Part shown: positions 18,149-26,720 of the stretch, in pieces
Position numbering within the stretch: the stretch's first letter is position 1
Layout: every line of letters begins with the position of its first letter
Notes under the pieces: model-generated
Database searches by the model: none
Told to the model about the DNA's origin: nothing
The model's input: only the letters and a program-made list of their open reading frames with translations
Made by a program: the position numbers and the translations under genes
Origin: Phyllobacteriaceae bacterium
GTDB lineage: Bacteria > Pseudomonadota > Alphaproteobacteria > Rhizobiales > Rhizobiaceae
Reading direction: 5' to 3'
DNA: 64,000 nt
Assembly: GCA_016711085.1 (NCBI GenBank)
Contig: JADJTR010000004.1
Span: forward strand, 248,001 to 312,000

Positions 18149-18906
18149 TCAGCGCACTGCGTCGCGGATGGCCTCAATATCGGCGGCGCGGTCGAGGCGT
18201 CGCCTGGTCTCGTCGGGAATGCGATAACGCGCGGCAAGTTCGGAATCCGGCCGGATTTCAACAACGGTGACCGACAGGGAATGGGTCAGTTCGCGGGTCA
18301 CGCCGAGCGACGCGCCGCCGCCGAGATTTGATGTGCCCGGAACGATGGAAAAAGTAGGACCGGCTCCGGCGGAATTCGTCAGCGTGAAACCTACGCCGTA
18401 GGAATAGGAAACCGGAGCCTCGTTGATGGAAAAGAGGATTTTTGTCGTTTCCTTGATCCAATCGGCGAGGCCGGAGGCTGCCGGCGATGCGGTGGGCGCC
18501 GGCGACCGGCGGGGCGTCGCACTCGAGTTCGGCGAAGGGAAAATAGACGGTCAATGTCGTTTCGCGCGTACGCAGGACCTCTGTGCCCAAAGACGCCGAA
18601 ACGCCGGTCGTTCCGAGGCTGACCGGCACGACAAGGCCGCCTTGCCCCGAAGCGTCCGTTTGCACGGCGACCGCAAGGCCCACGGTCGCGGAGGCGACGA
18701 AATTGCGGATGTCGAGGCCGGCGGCCCAGAACACCGGCGCGCACGTCCGGCGTCGTTTCCACCCATTCGACGGCGGCGCAAAGTTCGGCTTCGATGGCGC
18801 GCAGGATATCTTTGGTTTCGACGTAGTCGGCACGCGTGAAAGCCGGTGCGCCCGCGCATCCCGATAGCGCCAATCCGGCGAAAACAAGCGCCAATCCCGG
18901 TTTCAT
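18149..18906 (-). CDS. Putative lipoprotein of unknown function (two frameshifts)
   Basis: Start ATG 18906 gives MKPGLALVFAGLALSGCAG, a good lipoprotein signal with lipobox LSGC. The protein runs in three successive frames, with breaks near 18735 and near 18490. It then reads FSINEAPVSYSYGVGFTLTN and RELTHSLSVTVVEIRPDSEL and stops at 18149. Repaired length is about 250 residues. The family is not recognised. It is probably anchored in the outer membrane; the beta-strand-like Gly/Ser/Thr content would fit a surface or periplasmic protein. Confidence 0.5.
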
Positions 18907-19375
18907 CGATCGTTCCCCGCGAATCACCCGGCACGAGGCTAACGCGCGCAACCCCCTTGGCAAGCCGCCGATCCGGATGTGATCGCAGCGACCAAGAACC
19001 GCGAAGAAACCGCACCGGCGCTCAAACCCCGATTCCGCGAAATTCGATGGCGGCGCCAACCGCCGGGAAGAGGATTTTACGGCAAACCGAACCGTTTGCC
19101 GTTCGCTTTCTTGGGACAAGCATTGTCCTGCCAAATTGTCGCGATTTATACGCGAGATGTCCCGGAATACAGTCCGCCTGCCACGGTTTTGCCCCAGTTT
19201 CCGCTTTGCGACGCCCGCAACCCGCGCAATTGCGGCAAGATCAAGTCATTGTACTGATTACATTTTTTAATGCCAATTGACTTGCCCTAGCCAATGCAGC
19301 CGGTCAGAAACCCACCCACCGGCAGCCGCGCTCCTCCCGAAGCGGACCGGAAATCCAGAAAGTCAGGAGAGACCG
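18907..19375. other. Intergenic region without a supported gene
   Basis: These 469 bp between the lipoprotein gene and the DUF1344 gene contain only reading frames with no protein-like sequence. The last 130 bp turn AT-rich (around 19240–19275) and probably carry the DUF1344 promoter, but I cannot fix its -35/-10. Confidence 0.5.
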
Positions 19376-19615
19376 ATGAAGAAGATCCTCGCAACCGTCA
19401 TCGCTTCCGCCGCCATGCTCGCCGCCGCCATCGCCGCCGAGATGGAAGGCGTGGTCAAGGCCGTTGACGCCGCGGCCAGGAAGGTCGTGCTCGAAGACAG
19501 TTCGGAACTGGCCGTCGCCGACGGTGTTGTCCTTGACGGCATCGAGGCCGGCGCCAAGGTGAAGATCACGGTCGATGACGCCAGCAAGGCCATCACGGCC
19601 ATCGCCAAGCTCTGA
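19376..19615 (+). CDS. DUF1344 domain-containing small secreted protein
   Basis: This 79-residue protein starts at ATG 19376 after AGGAGA. Signal peptide: MKKILATVIASAAMLAAAIA. The mature part (EGVVKAVDAAARKVVLEDSS, then DGIEAGAKVKITVDD) fits the small OB-like periplasmic DUF1344 family common in rhizobia. The function of the family is unknown. It is followed at once by a strong intrinsic terminator. Confidence 0.75.
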   Translation: MKKILATVIASAAMLAAAIAAEMEGVVKAVDAAARKVVLEDSSELAVADGVVLDGIEAGAKVKITVDDASKAITAIAKL

Positions 19616-19632
19616 TCGTCGTCACCTTCCCG

Positions 19633-19666
19633 AATCCGCCGGGGTTTGCGCCCCGGCGGATTTTTT
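19633..19666 (+). terminator. Intrinsic terminator of the DUF1344 gene
   Basis: Twelve-bp arms AATCCGCCGGGG and CCCCGGCGGATT with a 6-base loop run into TTTTTT, 17 bp after the stop codon. It has the canonical rho-independent form. Confidence 0.9.
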
Positions 19667-19752
19667 ATGCCTTGGCGTGAACCATTCCGATTGCTGCGCC
19701 GACAGACGGTCAACGGGACGATAACGCGCCCGGCAACCCGATGGAGGACGAC

Positions 19753-20064
19753 ATGCAATCCACACTCACCCGTAAAATCGCCGCCGGCCTCATGGGCCTC
19801 GCCGTTGCCGCCGGCGCGCTCGGTTCGGCGCCGCGCGCCAGCGCCGCCGGCCTCACCCCGACCGAGGCCGCCGTGATCGCCGGATTCGGCGGTTTTGTCG
19901 TTGGCAGCATGATTGCCGAACGCCACCATCGTCACCATCGCCACGTCGCGGTCGACCGCTGGGAACTTCATGTGATGCGCTGCGAAGCCCGCTACAGCAC
20001 CTATGACCCCGCGTCCGACACCTTTGTCGGCTTTGACGGCGATCTGCACCGCTGCCGCCTGTAA
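19753..20064 (+). CDS. BA14K family secreted protein
   Basis: This 103-residue protein starts at ATG 19753, five bases after GGAGG. The signal peptide ends near ASAAG. A Gly-rich hydrophobic segment (AAVIAGFGGFVVGSMIA), a His-rich stretch and the BA14K C-terminal motif follow (CEARYSTYDPASDTFVGFDG, final CRL). BA14K proteins are small rhizobial/Brucella immunoreactive, lectin-like surface proteins. A related frameshifted copy lies at 21147–21582. Confidence 0.78.
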   Translation: MQSTLTRKIAAGLMGLAVAAGALGSAPRASAAGLTPTEAAVIAGFGGFVVGSMIAERHHRHHRHVAVDRWELHVMRCEARYSTYDPASDTFVGFDGDLHRCRL

Positions 20065-20126
20065 GCGCGGCGGCCCGCCACGACGGCGGCGGCCGGACAC
20101 GCCCCCAAGGCCGCAACCGTCCACAA

Positions 20127-20170
20127 GGCGCCGGCGTCTCCGCGGAGACGCCGGCGCCGGTTTCATTTCA
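20127..20170 (+). terminator. Long perfect palindrome, likely terminator of the BA14K gene
   Basis: A perfectly self-complementary 32-bp palindrome (16-bp arms beginning GGCGCCGGCG, no loop bases) lies at 20127–20158. A weak T-rich stretch (TTTCATTTC) follows. It lies 62 bp after the BA14K stop. The very stable hairpin favours termination, though the T tract is poor. Confidence 0.55.
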
Positions 20171-20277
20171 ACTGACTGAATAAAATGAGATTCTTCCGGA
20201 AACCATGAACCTTTGCGCCGGTCCCGACGACCCATGATCATGCGGCCGATGCCGTTCAATCCAGGGAGACCACCGCC

Positions 20278-20565
20278 ATGAACGCCAAATCAATTGCTTC
20301 CGCTCTGTTGTAGGCGCTTTTTCTTCTGCCTTCCGCAAATGCCGACGCCCAAACGGCCGGGCCATCCGCCAATTACTCGCGCGGCGATTTTGACCACGAT
20401 ACGGGCGTGGAATAGCTCAGCGCCAGAATGCTGGCGCCGGTCACCCATGTGCGCGAACCGCGGCGCCTGCGCAAAAAGTGCGAATGCGAGCGCAAGATGA
20501 AAACCGTTACTCTCGACGGCATCATCCACGTCGCCATTCTCGATTGCAATGATCGCCCGCTTTGA
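20278..20565 (+). pseudogene. Small secreted-protein gene with two in-frame TAG codons
   Basis: ATG 20278 follows GGGAGA. One reading frame runs to TGA 20563–20565 with protein-like content throughout. It has a signal peptide (MNAKSIASALL, TAG, ALFLLPSANADAQ) and a basic mature part with cysteines in KKCECERK and a final LDCNDRPL. It is broken only by TAG at 20311–20313 and TAG at 20413–20415. It is either a pseudogene with two nonsense changes or an unrelated coincidence. I do not recognise the family. Confidence 0.4.
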
Positions 20566-20825
20566 GCCCGGCGCCAGCCGCGCCCGCGCGACCGGCGACC
20601 GAGCAAACTTTTCTTGCCAGTTTGGCGTAAAAGGGCGACAAATTGTCCATCGGGCGCCCGCTGGCCCGGAGACTGGATTGGAATGCCCTTGGCGAGCGAA
20701 AGCCCGCGAGAGGCTGCGACATGAGGGTAAACCCGGCGCGCGCATTTCCTGCCTCTCCCCGTGAAGGTGCGGACTGGCGGCCCCGAGACGTGGCCGTCGC
20801 CGCGTCAGCAAAAGGGAGAGCCTAC

Positions 20826-21041
20826 ATGGGCCAGATGAGCGGCACCGTGAAATTTTTCAATCGCGACAAGGGTTTCGGATTTATCGTGCCGGATGGCGGC
20901 GGCAAGGATGTGTTTGTCCACATTTCAGCCGTGCAGGCATCCGGGCTGCAGGGACTGGATGACGGCCAGAAAGTGTCCTTCGACACCGAACCCGACAAAC
21001 GCGGCAAGGGTCCGAAAGCCATCAACCTGACCGTGGGTTGA
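20826..21041 (+). CDS. Cold-shock protein, CspA family
   Basis: This 71-residue single cold-shock domain has both RNA-binding motifs: KGFGFI (residues 15–20) and DVFVHIS (about 28–34). It binds single-stranded RNA or DNA as an RNA chaperone. The start follows AAGGGAG. The 260 bp upstream (20566–20825) hold no other gene and may include the long 5' leader usual for csp genes. Confidence 0.93.
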   Translation: MGQMSGTVKFFNRDKGFGFIVPDGGGKDVFVHISAVQASGLQGLDDGQKVSFDTEPDKRGKGPKAINLTVG

Positions 21042-21146
21042 CCGGGCTGTTCAGGTCCGGTTCAGCAGGTTCGCCATAAAAAGGCTCCCGATTGGCGTGA
21101 GTATCCGGTTTCCGGAATACAGCGCCGGAACAGGGAGCTTCGAGCC

Positions 21147-21582
21147 ATGAACCGTTTTTTCAAGTCCGCCATGATGTCGATTGCGGTCGCCGCGACGGTG
21201 TCCGCTCCGCTCGCCGACGCGTCGGCCGGTGAAAGAATCCGCCGCGATCGCCATCCGGTCATCTCCCATCACGGTCCGAACAATGGCGGAGAGTTGCTGG
21301 CTGCCGGCATCCTCGGCCTCGCCATCGGCGCTATCATCGTCGGCGCCGCCAATAACGGCCAGCCGGTGGTGGAGCCGCGTCCGCGTCCGCATTGGGATGC
21401 TTTTCCCGATGCGCCGCGTCACGAGCCGCGCGTCATTTCCTGACGACGGCTACGGCTACACGCCCGAGCCGTGGAGCCGCGACTGGTTCGAGGCCTGCGA
21501 TGCGCGCTACCGCACCTTCGATCCGCGCACCGGCACCTATGTCGCCAAGGGCGGCAAGCGCAGATTCTGCACGCTGAATTGA
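21147..21582 (+). CDS. BA14K family secreted protein (frameshifted)
   Basis: The signal peptide (MNRFFKSAMMSIAVAATVSA) and a Gly-rich hydrophobic helix (LLAAGILGLAIGAIIVGAA) are in the first frame, which stops at 21443. The next frame carries DDGYGYTPEPW and the BA14K motif CDARYRTFDPRTGTYVAKGG, ending FCTLN at 21582. A single-base indel near 21430–21440 joins them, giving about 144 residues. It is paralogous to the gene at 19753, with the cold-shock gene between them. Confidence 0.7.
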
Positions 21583-21629
21583 CCTTCGGGTTCATCGTCC
21601 CGGCCGTCGCGCAATCGCGGCGGCCGATT

Positions 21630-22271
21630 TCATTTCAGGTACGGATTGCTGCGCCGTTCCTCGCCGAATTCGCCGCCGGGCCCGTGTCCGCACAAGAAGC
21701 GGACATCGTCGCCCAAAGGCAGCAACTTCCCCTTGATCGAGGCGATCAGCGCCGCGTGATCGCCGCCGAACAGGTCGGTGCGGCCGATCGAACCGCGAAA
21801 CAACACATCGCCGACATGGGCGAATTTCGCGGCGCGATGAAAAAAAACGACGTGCCCGGGCGCGTGTCCCGGGCAATGCAGCACTTCGAAAACATGGTCG
21901 CCGAACCCCAGCGTCTCGCCTTCCTTGAGGAACCGGTCAGGCGTGCAATCGCGAACAGCGTCGCCGACGCCGAACATGCGCCCCTGGTTTTCCAGATTGG
22001 CGAGCAGCGGTCGATCCGCTTCATGCGGGCCGAGAATGTCGACGCCGAGGCGCTCCTTCAGCTCCATGGCGCCGCCGGCGTGGTCGATATGGCCGTGCGT
22101 GATCCAGATCGCCTCGATCGTCACCCCCGTCTGGCGGATGGCGTCGACTATCCGGTCGACATCGCCGCCCGGATCGACCACGACGCCGGTTTTATCCGCG
22201 GCGTCGAACAGGATAGCGCAATTCTGCTGGAATGGCGTGACCGGAATGATGACGGCGTTGAGTTGGCCCAT
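21630..22271 (-). CDS. MBL-fold metallo-hydrolase, YcbL/glyoxalase II-like
   Basis: This 213-residue metallo-beta-lactamase-fold protein has the metal motif H59-G-H61-I-D63-H64, a further His in HCPGHAPGHVV, Asp in HVGDVLFRGSIGRTD and a C-terminal CGHGPGG. The length suits the short YcbL subgroup rather than full-length glyoxalase II. It probably hydrolyses a thioester such as a glutathione adduct; the substrate is not certain. Confidence 0.85.
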   Translation of the reverse strand: MGQLNAVIIPVTPFQQNCAILFDAADKTGVVVDPGGDVDRIVDAIRQTGVTIEAIWITHGHIDHAGGAMELKERLGVDILGPHEADRPLLANLENQGRMFGVGDAVRDCTPDRFLKEGETLGFGDHVFEVLHCPGHAPGHVVFFHRAAKFAHVGDVLFRGSIGRTDLFGGDHAALIASIKGKLLPLGDDVRFLCGHGPGGEFGEERRSNPYLK

Positions 22272-22367
22272 GGATCGCTCCGTGTTTCCCTCCGCATACC
22301 GAACCGCGCCGGAAATGAAAACGGGCAGCCAGGCGGCCGCCCGTCATCGCGATGCGTCAGAGCGAGA

Positions 22368-22670
22368 TCAGGACTTGTTGCCGCCCATGACCATGCCGGC
22401 AATCGCCGTCAGAACGCCGCCGCCGACACCCGACGACACGACCTGGCCGATGATGTTGCCGATATCCATGCCGCCGGCCGCATCGCCGCCGAGCATCCCG
22501 CCCAGCATGCCGCCGAGCGCAGTTCCGCCGCCAATGCCGCCGAGCGCGCCGGCAAGCAATTTGGGCAGCATCTGCATGGCGGCCTGCTTGAGCAAGGCCG
22601 AGGTGATTCCGCCGCCGGCAGCGCCGGAAACGGCCTGAATGACCAGTTGGATGATGGTGTTGACGTCCAT
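22368..22670 (-). CDS. Small glycine/methionine-rich protein of unknown function
   Basis: This 100-residue protein starts at ATG 22670 after GGGGGA. It is hydrophobic and dominated by Gly, Ala and Met (ALGGIGGGTALGGMLGGMLGG, then IGNIIGQVVSSGVGG). It lacks a classical signal peptide and has glycine-zipper-like patterns that suggest membrane association. The family is not named. It is divergent from the MarR operon across a 280-bp region with two palindromes. Confidence 0.6.
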   Translation of the reverse strand: MDVNTIIQLVIQAVSGAAGGGITSALLKQAAMQMLPKLLAGALGGIGGGTALGGMLGGMLGGDAAGGMDIGNIIGQVVSSGVGGGVLTAIAGMVMGGNKS

Positions 22671-22824
22671 TGTATTCCCCCGGGGGTTTTCTGCCGCCAT
22701 GGCTGGAGGCGCATTTATGAAACGTCGGATTCGACGAAAGTCAAATACGTTAATGCTAACTTAACGGAAGATTTCGCCTCGCGGCCCCGACGGGTTGCGC
22801 CCGACGAAACCGCAAGATCCAATG

Positions 22825-22845
22825 CTGTTTCATTGGATGAAACAG
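22825..22845. promoter_or_regulatory. Palindrome upstream of the MarR gene
   Basis: Perfect 9-bp arms CTGTTTCAT and ATGAAACAG flank a 3-bp spacer, in the AT-rich region between the Gly-rich protein gene and the MarR gene. It is a plausible regulator-binding site or promoter-proximal operator. Confidence 0.5.
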
Positions 22846-22930
22846 CCTCGTGGCGATTCACCGCGGTTGCCGGGCCCCGGAAATCCGCGCCGATGCGCTT
22901 CACGGTTGGCAAATGCCGCCCGCCGGCATA

Positions 22931-22955
22931 AACATGTCAATCATGCTGACATGTT
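22931..22955. promoter_or_regulatory. Candidate MarR operator at the start of the MarR gene
   Basis: Perfect 9-bp arms AACATGTCA and TGACATGTT with a 7-bp spacer overlap the first candidate start codon (ATG 22951). MarR proteins typically bind such palindromes near their own promoter, so autoregulation is likely. Confidence 0.6.
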
Positions 22956-23500
22956 CTCCGATCAAAGCAGCGCCATCACCCGCATGAAATCGGCAACCGC
23001 TTCCCTGTCCGACCGACCGGAATCGCCGGCGGAGATCGATTTCGCCCTGATCGAGCTCCTGTTTTTCGCATATCGCGATTTCACCGCGGAACCGGACAAA
23101 TTGCTCGACCAATACGGCTTCGGCCGCGCCCATCACCGCGTCATCCACTTCGTCAACCGTCGCCCGGGCCTGACCGTGGCCGAACTGCTCGATGTCCTGC
23201 GCATCACCAAGCAATCGCTGGCGCGTGTTTGAAGCAGCTGATCGACGCCGGACACATCGTTCAGGTGCAGGGACCGAAAGACCGTCGTCAACGCGAATTG
23301 CATCCGACCGCCAAGGGCCGCGCTTTGGCGTTGACGCTCGCCGCGCCGCAATCGCGCCGAATCGCCGCCGCGCTTGCCGAAACCGGCGCGGATCGGCGGC
23401 CGATTGTCGAAGCTTCCTTGCGGCGCTGGTCGATCCGGCCCTTCGCGAACAGATCGACCGCTTGCCGGACCTGACTTCACCGGTCAAAATGGAGCCATGA
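22951..23500 (+). CDS. MarR family transcriptional regulator (two frameshifts)
   Basis: The first frame gives the N-terminal helices (ALIELLFFAYRDFTAEPDKL, then LTVAELLDVLRITKQSLARV). One T lost from TTTT near 23226 moves the frame to LKQLIDAGHIVQ and the wing PKDRRQRELHPTAKGR. A lost A near 23417 moves it again to FLAALVDPALREQ and the natural stop at 23500. Repaired length is about 183 residues. ATG 22984 is an alternative start. It overlaps the response regulator by 4 bp (ATGA). PetP of Rhodobacter is a MarR protein paired with a response regulator in this way. Confidence 0.75.
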
Positions 23501-24198
23501 ACCCATCCCCGCTTTCCCCCGATGACGCGCCGCATCTTCTGGTCGTCGACGACGACACGCGCATCCGCAACCTCTTGCATGAATTCCTGACCGCCAATGG
23601 CTTTCGCGTCACTGTCGCGGGCTCGGCGGCGGAAGCGCGACGCCGGCTTGAGGGGTTGTTTTTCGACCTTCTCGTGCTCGACGTGATGATGCCCGGCGAA
23701 AGCGGCGTCGATCTGACCCGCGCGTTGCGCGCCACCCGCGATGTGCCGATCCTGATGCTGACCGCGCTATCCGAAACCGAGGCGCGCATCGCCGGTCTAG
23801 AGGCCGGGGCCGACGACTATCTGGCCAAGCCGTTCGAGCCGCGCGAACTGGTGCTGCGCATCAATTCGATCCTGCGCCGGGCCATGCCGCCGCCGGCCGA
23901 CGAAGTCGAGCAGGTCGTCTTCGGACCCTTCGCCTTTCAATTGGCGCGGCGCGAACTGCGCAAGGGCGGCGAGATCGTCAAATTGACCGACCGCGAACAG
24001 GACATTCTCGCCATGTTCGCCCGCCGGCGTGGCGATACCGTGCCCCGCCACGAACTGGTGCCCGATGGCGGCGAGGTTGGCGAACGCACCATCGACGTGC
24101 AGATCAATCGCCTGCGCCGCAAGATCGAGGTCGATCCCGCCAATCCGGTCTGGCTCCAGACGGTGCGCGGCGTCGGCTACAAGCTGGCGGCGGATTGA
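23497..24198 (+). CDS. OmpR/PhoB-type response regulator
   Basis: This 233-residue protein has a receiver domain with acidic pocket VVDDD, phospho-acceptor D62 in LLVLDVMMPG, T in MLTALSE and K in LAKPFEP. A winged-helix DNA-binding domain follows (KLTDREQDILAMFARR, then RTIDVQINRLRRKIE and GVGYKLA). It is translationally coupled to the MarR gene upstream, and the kinase follows 55 bp later. It is phosphorylated by that kinase and acts as a transcription factor; targets unknown. Brucella/Rhodobacter PetR-like identity is possible but unproven. Confidence 0.88.
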   Translation: MNPSPLSPDDAPHLLVVDDDTRIRNLLHEFLTANGFRVTVAGSAAEARRRLEGLFFDLLVLDVMMPGESGVDLTRALRATRDVPILMLTALSETEARIAGLEAGADDYLAKPFEPRELVLRINSILRRAMPPPADEVEQVVFGPFAFQLARRELRKGGEIVKLTDREQDILAMFARRRGDTVPRHELVPDGGEVGERTIDVQINRLRRKIEVDPANPVWLQTVRGVGYKLAAD

Positions 24199-24253
24199 GC
24201 AGGGCGGAAGGCGGGCCCGACGGAATGCGCCACACGCCAGACGGTCACCGGCC

Positions 24254-25666
24254 ATGACGACGCCCGACCTTCCCGCCGGCGCGGCCGAAAAAGGCCGGCG
24301 GTTTACGCCGCTCCAGCGCCTGGCTCCGTTCGGCCATTTCTGGCGGCGCTTCTGGCGCTCGATCTCGCGCGCCATGCCGAAAGGCCTTTATCCGCGCTCG
24401 CTGATCATCGTCATCGCTCCGGTGATCCTGCTGCAATCGGTCGTCGCCTTCGTCTTCATGGAGCGCCATTGGCAGACGGTGACGCAACGCCTGTCGACCG
24501 CCGTGGTGCGCGATATCGCCGCGATCATCGACATGGTCGAAACCCGCCGCGCCGGACGACGTGGCGGCGTCGTTGCGCATTGCCCAGGAGCGCATGGCGC
24601 TGAAGGTCGATCTGCTGCCCCCGAGCGCCCTGCCCGCGCCGGGCCCCAAGCCGTTCTTTTCCATTCTCGACCAGGCGCTTTCCGCCGAAATCACCAGCCA
24701 GATCGGCCGGCCGTTCTGGATCGACACGGTCGGCGCCTCCAACATCGTCGAAATCCGCGTCCAGCTCGACGAGCCGTGCTGCGGGTCTTCGCCCAGCGCA
24801 GCCAGGCTTACGCCTCCAACTCGCAAATCTTCCTGCTGTGGATGGTGGGCACGTCGGTGGTGCTGCTGACGGTGGCCATCCTGTTCCTGCGCAACCAGAT
24901 CCGGCCGATCCAGCAATTGGCCGAAGCCGCCGAATCCTTCGGCCGGGGCCGGCCGCCGCCCTCGGGCTTCCATCCGCGCGGCGCCGACGAGGTGCGCCGC
25001 GCCGGCATCGCCTTCGTGCGCATGCGCGAGCGCATCGAGCGGCAGATGGAGCAGCGCACCGCCATGCTGACCGGCATCAGCCACGATCTGCGCACCATCA
25101 TCACCCGCTTCAAGCTGCAATTGGCGCTGGCCGGGCCGCGAACCGACCTGAAGGCGCTGAACCGCGACGTCTCCGACATGCAGGCGATGCTGGAGAGCTA
25201 CCTCGCCTTCGCCCGCGGCGAAGCGGCCGAGGACGCCGGCGATCTCGATCTCGCCGCGCTGTTCGGCCGGCTGCGCCAGGAAGCGGAGATGCGCGGGGTG
25301 AAATTCGAGGCGGCGTTTGCCGGCCCCGAACCGGTGCAGGTCCGCCCGGCGGCCTTCGCCCGCCTGGTCGCCAATCTCGTCGGCAACGCCAGGCGCTACG
25401 CCAAAACCGTCAATGTCGCCGCCGTCTCCGGTCGCGGCTCGCTGCTGCTGACCATCGACGACGACGGCCCGGGCATTCCGCCGGAAAAACGCGAGGAGGT
25501 GTTCAAGCCCTTCGTCCGCCTCGACGAGGCGCGCAACCAGGACGAAGGCGGCACCGGCCTCGGCCTCGCCATCGCCCGCGACATCGCCCGCAGCCATGGC
25601 GGCGAAGTGACGCTCGACGACAGCCCGCTCGGGGGCTTGCGGGCGAGAGTAAGGGTGCCGGTGTAG
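24254..25666 (+). CDS. EnvZ-like sensor histidine kinase (two compensating frameshifts)
   Basis: About 470 residues. Two transmembrane helices (LIIVIAPVILLQSVVAFVFM and LLWMVGTSVVLLTVAILFL) flank a periplasmic sensor domain. The frame shifts near 24550 and returns near 24774; between them the correct reading is DDVAASLRIAQERMALKVDL and onwards. A HAMP linker, the phospho-acceptor His about 277 in GISHDLRTIITR, the N box (NLVGNARRY), G1 (DDGPGIP) and G2 (GGTGLGLAI) are all present. It is the partner of the adjacent response regulator. Confidence 0.85.
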   Translation: MTTPDLPAGAAEKGRRFTPLQRLAPFGHFWRRFWRSISRAMPKGLYPRSLIIVIAPVILLQSVVAFVFMERHWQTVTQRLSTAVVRDIAAIIDMVETRRAGRRGGVVAHCPGAHGAEGRSAAPERPARAGPQAVLFHSRPGAFRRNHQPDRPAVLDRHGRRLQHRRNPRPARRAVLRVFAQRSQAYASNSQIFLLWMVGTSVVLLTVAILFLRNQIRPIQQLAEAAESFGRGRPPPSGFHPRGADEVRRAGIAFVRMRERIERQMEQRTAMLTGISHDLRTIITRFKLQLALAGPRTDLKALNRDVSDMQAMLESYLAFARGEAAEDAGDLDLAALFGRLRQEAEMRGVKFEAAFAGPEPVQVRPAAFARLVANLVGNARRYAKTVNVAAVSGRGSLLLTIDDDGPGIPPEKREEVFKPFVRLDEARNQDEGGTGLGLAIARDIARSHGGEVTLDDSPLGGLRARVRVPV

Positions 25667-25716
25667 GGGGGCAGGCTGCGACGGCCGCGCCGCTTGACCC
25701 TTGCCAGTACCCCCCC

Positions 25717-26073
25717 TCAAAACATCCTTCCGCCGTTTCCCACCTTCTCGGTCGGCCCCAGCAGCACCACCTCGCCGTCGGCGTCGGGCACGCCCAGCGT
25801 CAGCACTTCCGACATGAACGGGCCGATCTGGCGCGGCGGGAAGTTGACGACCGCGATCACCTGCCGGCCAACCAGTTCTTCGCACGAATAGTGCCGGGTG
25901 ATCTGCGCCGAGGATTTCTTCTCGCCGATCTCCGCGCCGAAATCGATGCGCAGCCGGTAGGCAGGCTTGCGCGCCTGCGGGAACGGCTCGGCCGCGACGA
26001 TGGTGCCGACGCGGATGTCGACCTTGTCGAAATCGGCCCAGGCGATCTCCGGCTTTCGCTCAGCAGGAGCCAT
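25717..26073 (-). CDS. csaA: tRNA-binding domain protein, CsaA-like
   Basis: This 118-residue single tRNA-binding (OB-fold) domain reads DFDKVDIRVGTIVAAEPFP, AYRLRIDFGAEIGEKKSSAQ and GRQVIAVVNFPPRQIG. It matches CsaA, a dimeric chaperone-like tRNA-binding protein implicated in protein export. Start ATG 26073 lies inside the 3' end of the YbjN-family gene (14-bp overlap), so the two are cotranscribed. Confidence 0.88.
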   Translation of the reverse strand: MAPAERKPEIAWADFDKVDIRVGTIVAAEPFPQARKPAYRLRIDFGAEIGEKKSSAQITRHYSCEELVGRQVIAVVNFPPRQIGPFMSEVLTLGVPDADGEVVLLGPTEKVGNGGRMF

Positions 26074-26560
26074 GGGTCTCGAACAGGGCCGAGTCGAGCG
26101 CCTGGCGGGCGGTGACGCCCTCCTGCAGCACGAAGGCGAAGGCCTGGAAATAGGTTTCGCAGGCCTCCAGCGACGAGGCGAGGAGGACTTCGACCTGCTG
26201 CGCGGTCGGCTCCACCCCGCCGGCGAGCAGCAGCGCCTGGCGGAACATGATCGCCCCTTCCTGCTCCCACAGGTCGAAATGGCCGAACAGCATCTGCTCG
26301 TTGATCAGCGACAGGAGCCGCATCACGTCGAAGGCGCGCGCTTCCGGAACTTGCAGATCGAAGGCGCAGGCCAGATGCAGCGCCTCGAAATCCTCCATCC
26401 ACGAAAACGACACGTGGTAATCGGTCCAGTGACCGGCGACCGAAATGGCGATCTCGTCGTCGCCGGTGCGCTCGAACGCCCAGTCATTGGCGTTGGCGAC
26501 GCGCTCGATCGTGTCGACGGGATGGGAATCGCGGGCGATGCTGATTTCGGCAAGGCTCAT
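26060..26560 (-). CDS. YbjN domain-containing protein (putative sensory-transduction regulator)
   Basis: This 166-residue cytoplasmic protein starts MSLAEISIARDSHPVDTIER. The YbjN family pattern is seen in DEIAISVAGHWTDYHVSFSW, LLSLINEQMLFGHFDLWEQE and a C-terminal helical tail. The family resembles type III secretion chaperones, but its role is unknown. It overlaps csaA by 14 bp. Confidence 0.8.
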   Translation of the reverse strand: MSLAEISIARDSHPVDTIERVANANDWAFERTGDDEIAISVAGHWTDYHVSFSWMEDFEALHLACAFDLQVPEARAFDVMRLLSLINEQMLFGHFDLWEQEGAIMFRQALLLAGGVEPTAQQVEVLLASSLEACETYFQAFAFVLQEGVTARQALDSALFETHGSC

Positions 26561-26720
26561 GACCGTGCGTCCTCGATAAGGGGGTTCGCCGCTTCGGACG
26601 CCCCGGTTGGACACGCTTCGGCACCTGACGCACACTGGCCGGACTCGGCGGCCGCAAAGACATCCCCTGCCGGGCCGCCGCTGCCCGACGCATGATCCGC
26701 TCGCGAATCACGCAACGTTT

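Noticed and set aside
20311..20415. TAG as pyrrolysine or other recoded codon
   Set aside because: No support such as a tRNA or synthetase in the window, and TAG is used as a normal stop elsewhere (for example prs and pth). Pseudogene or error is simpler, so recoding is kept only as a check.
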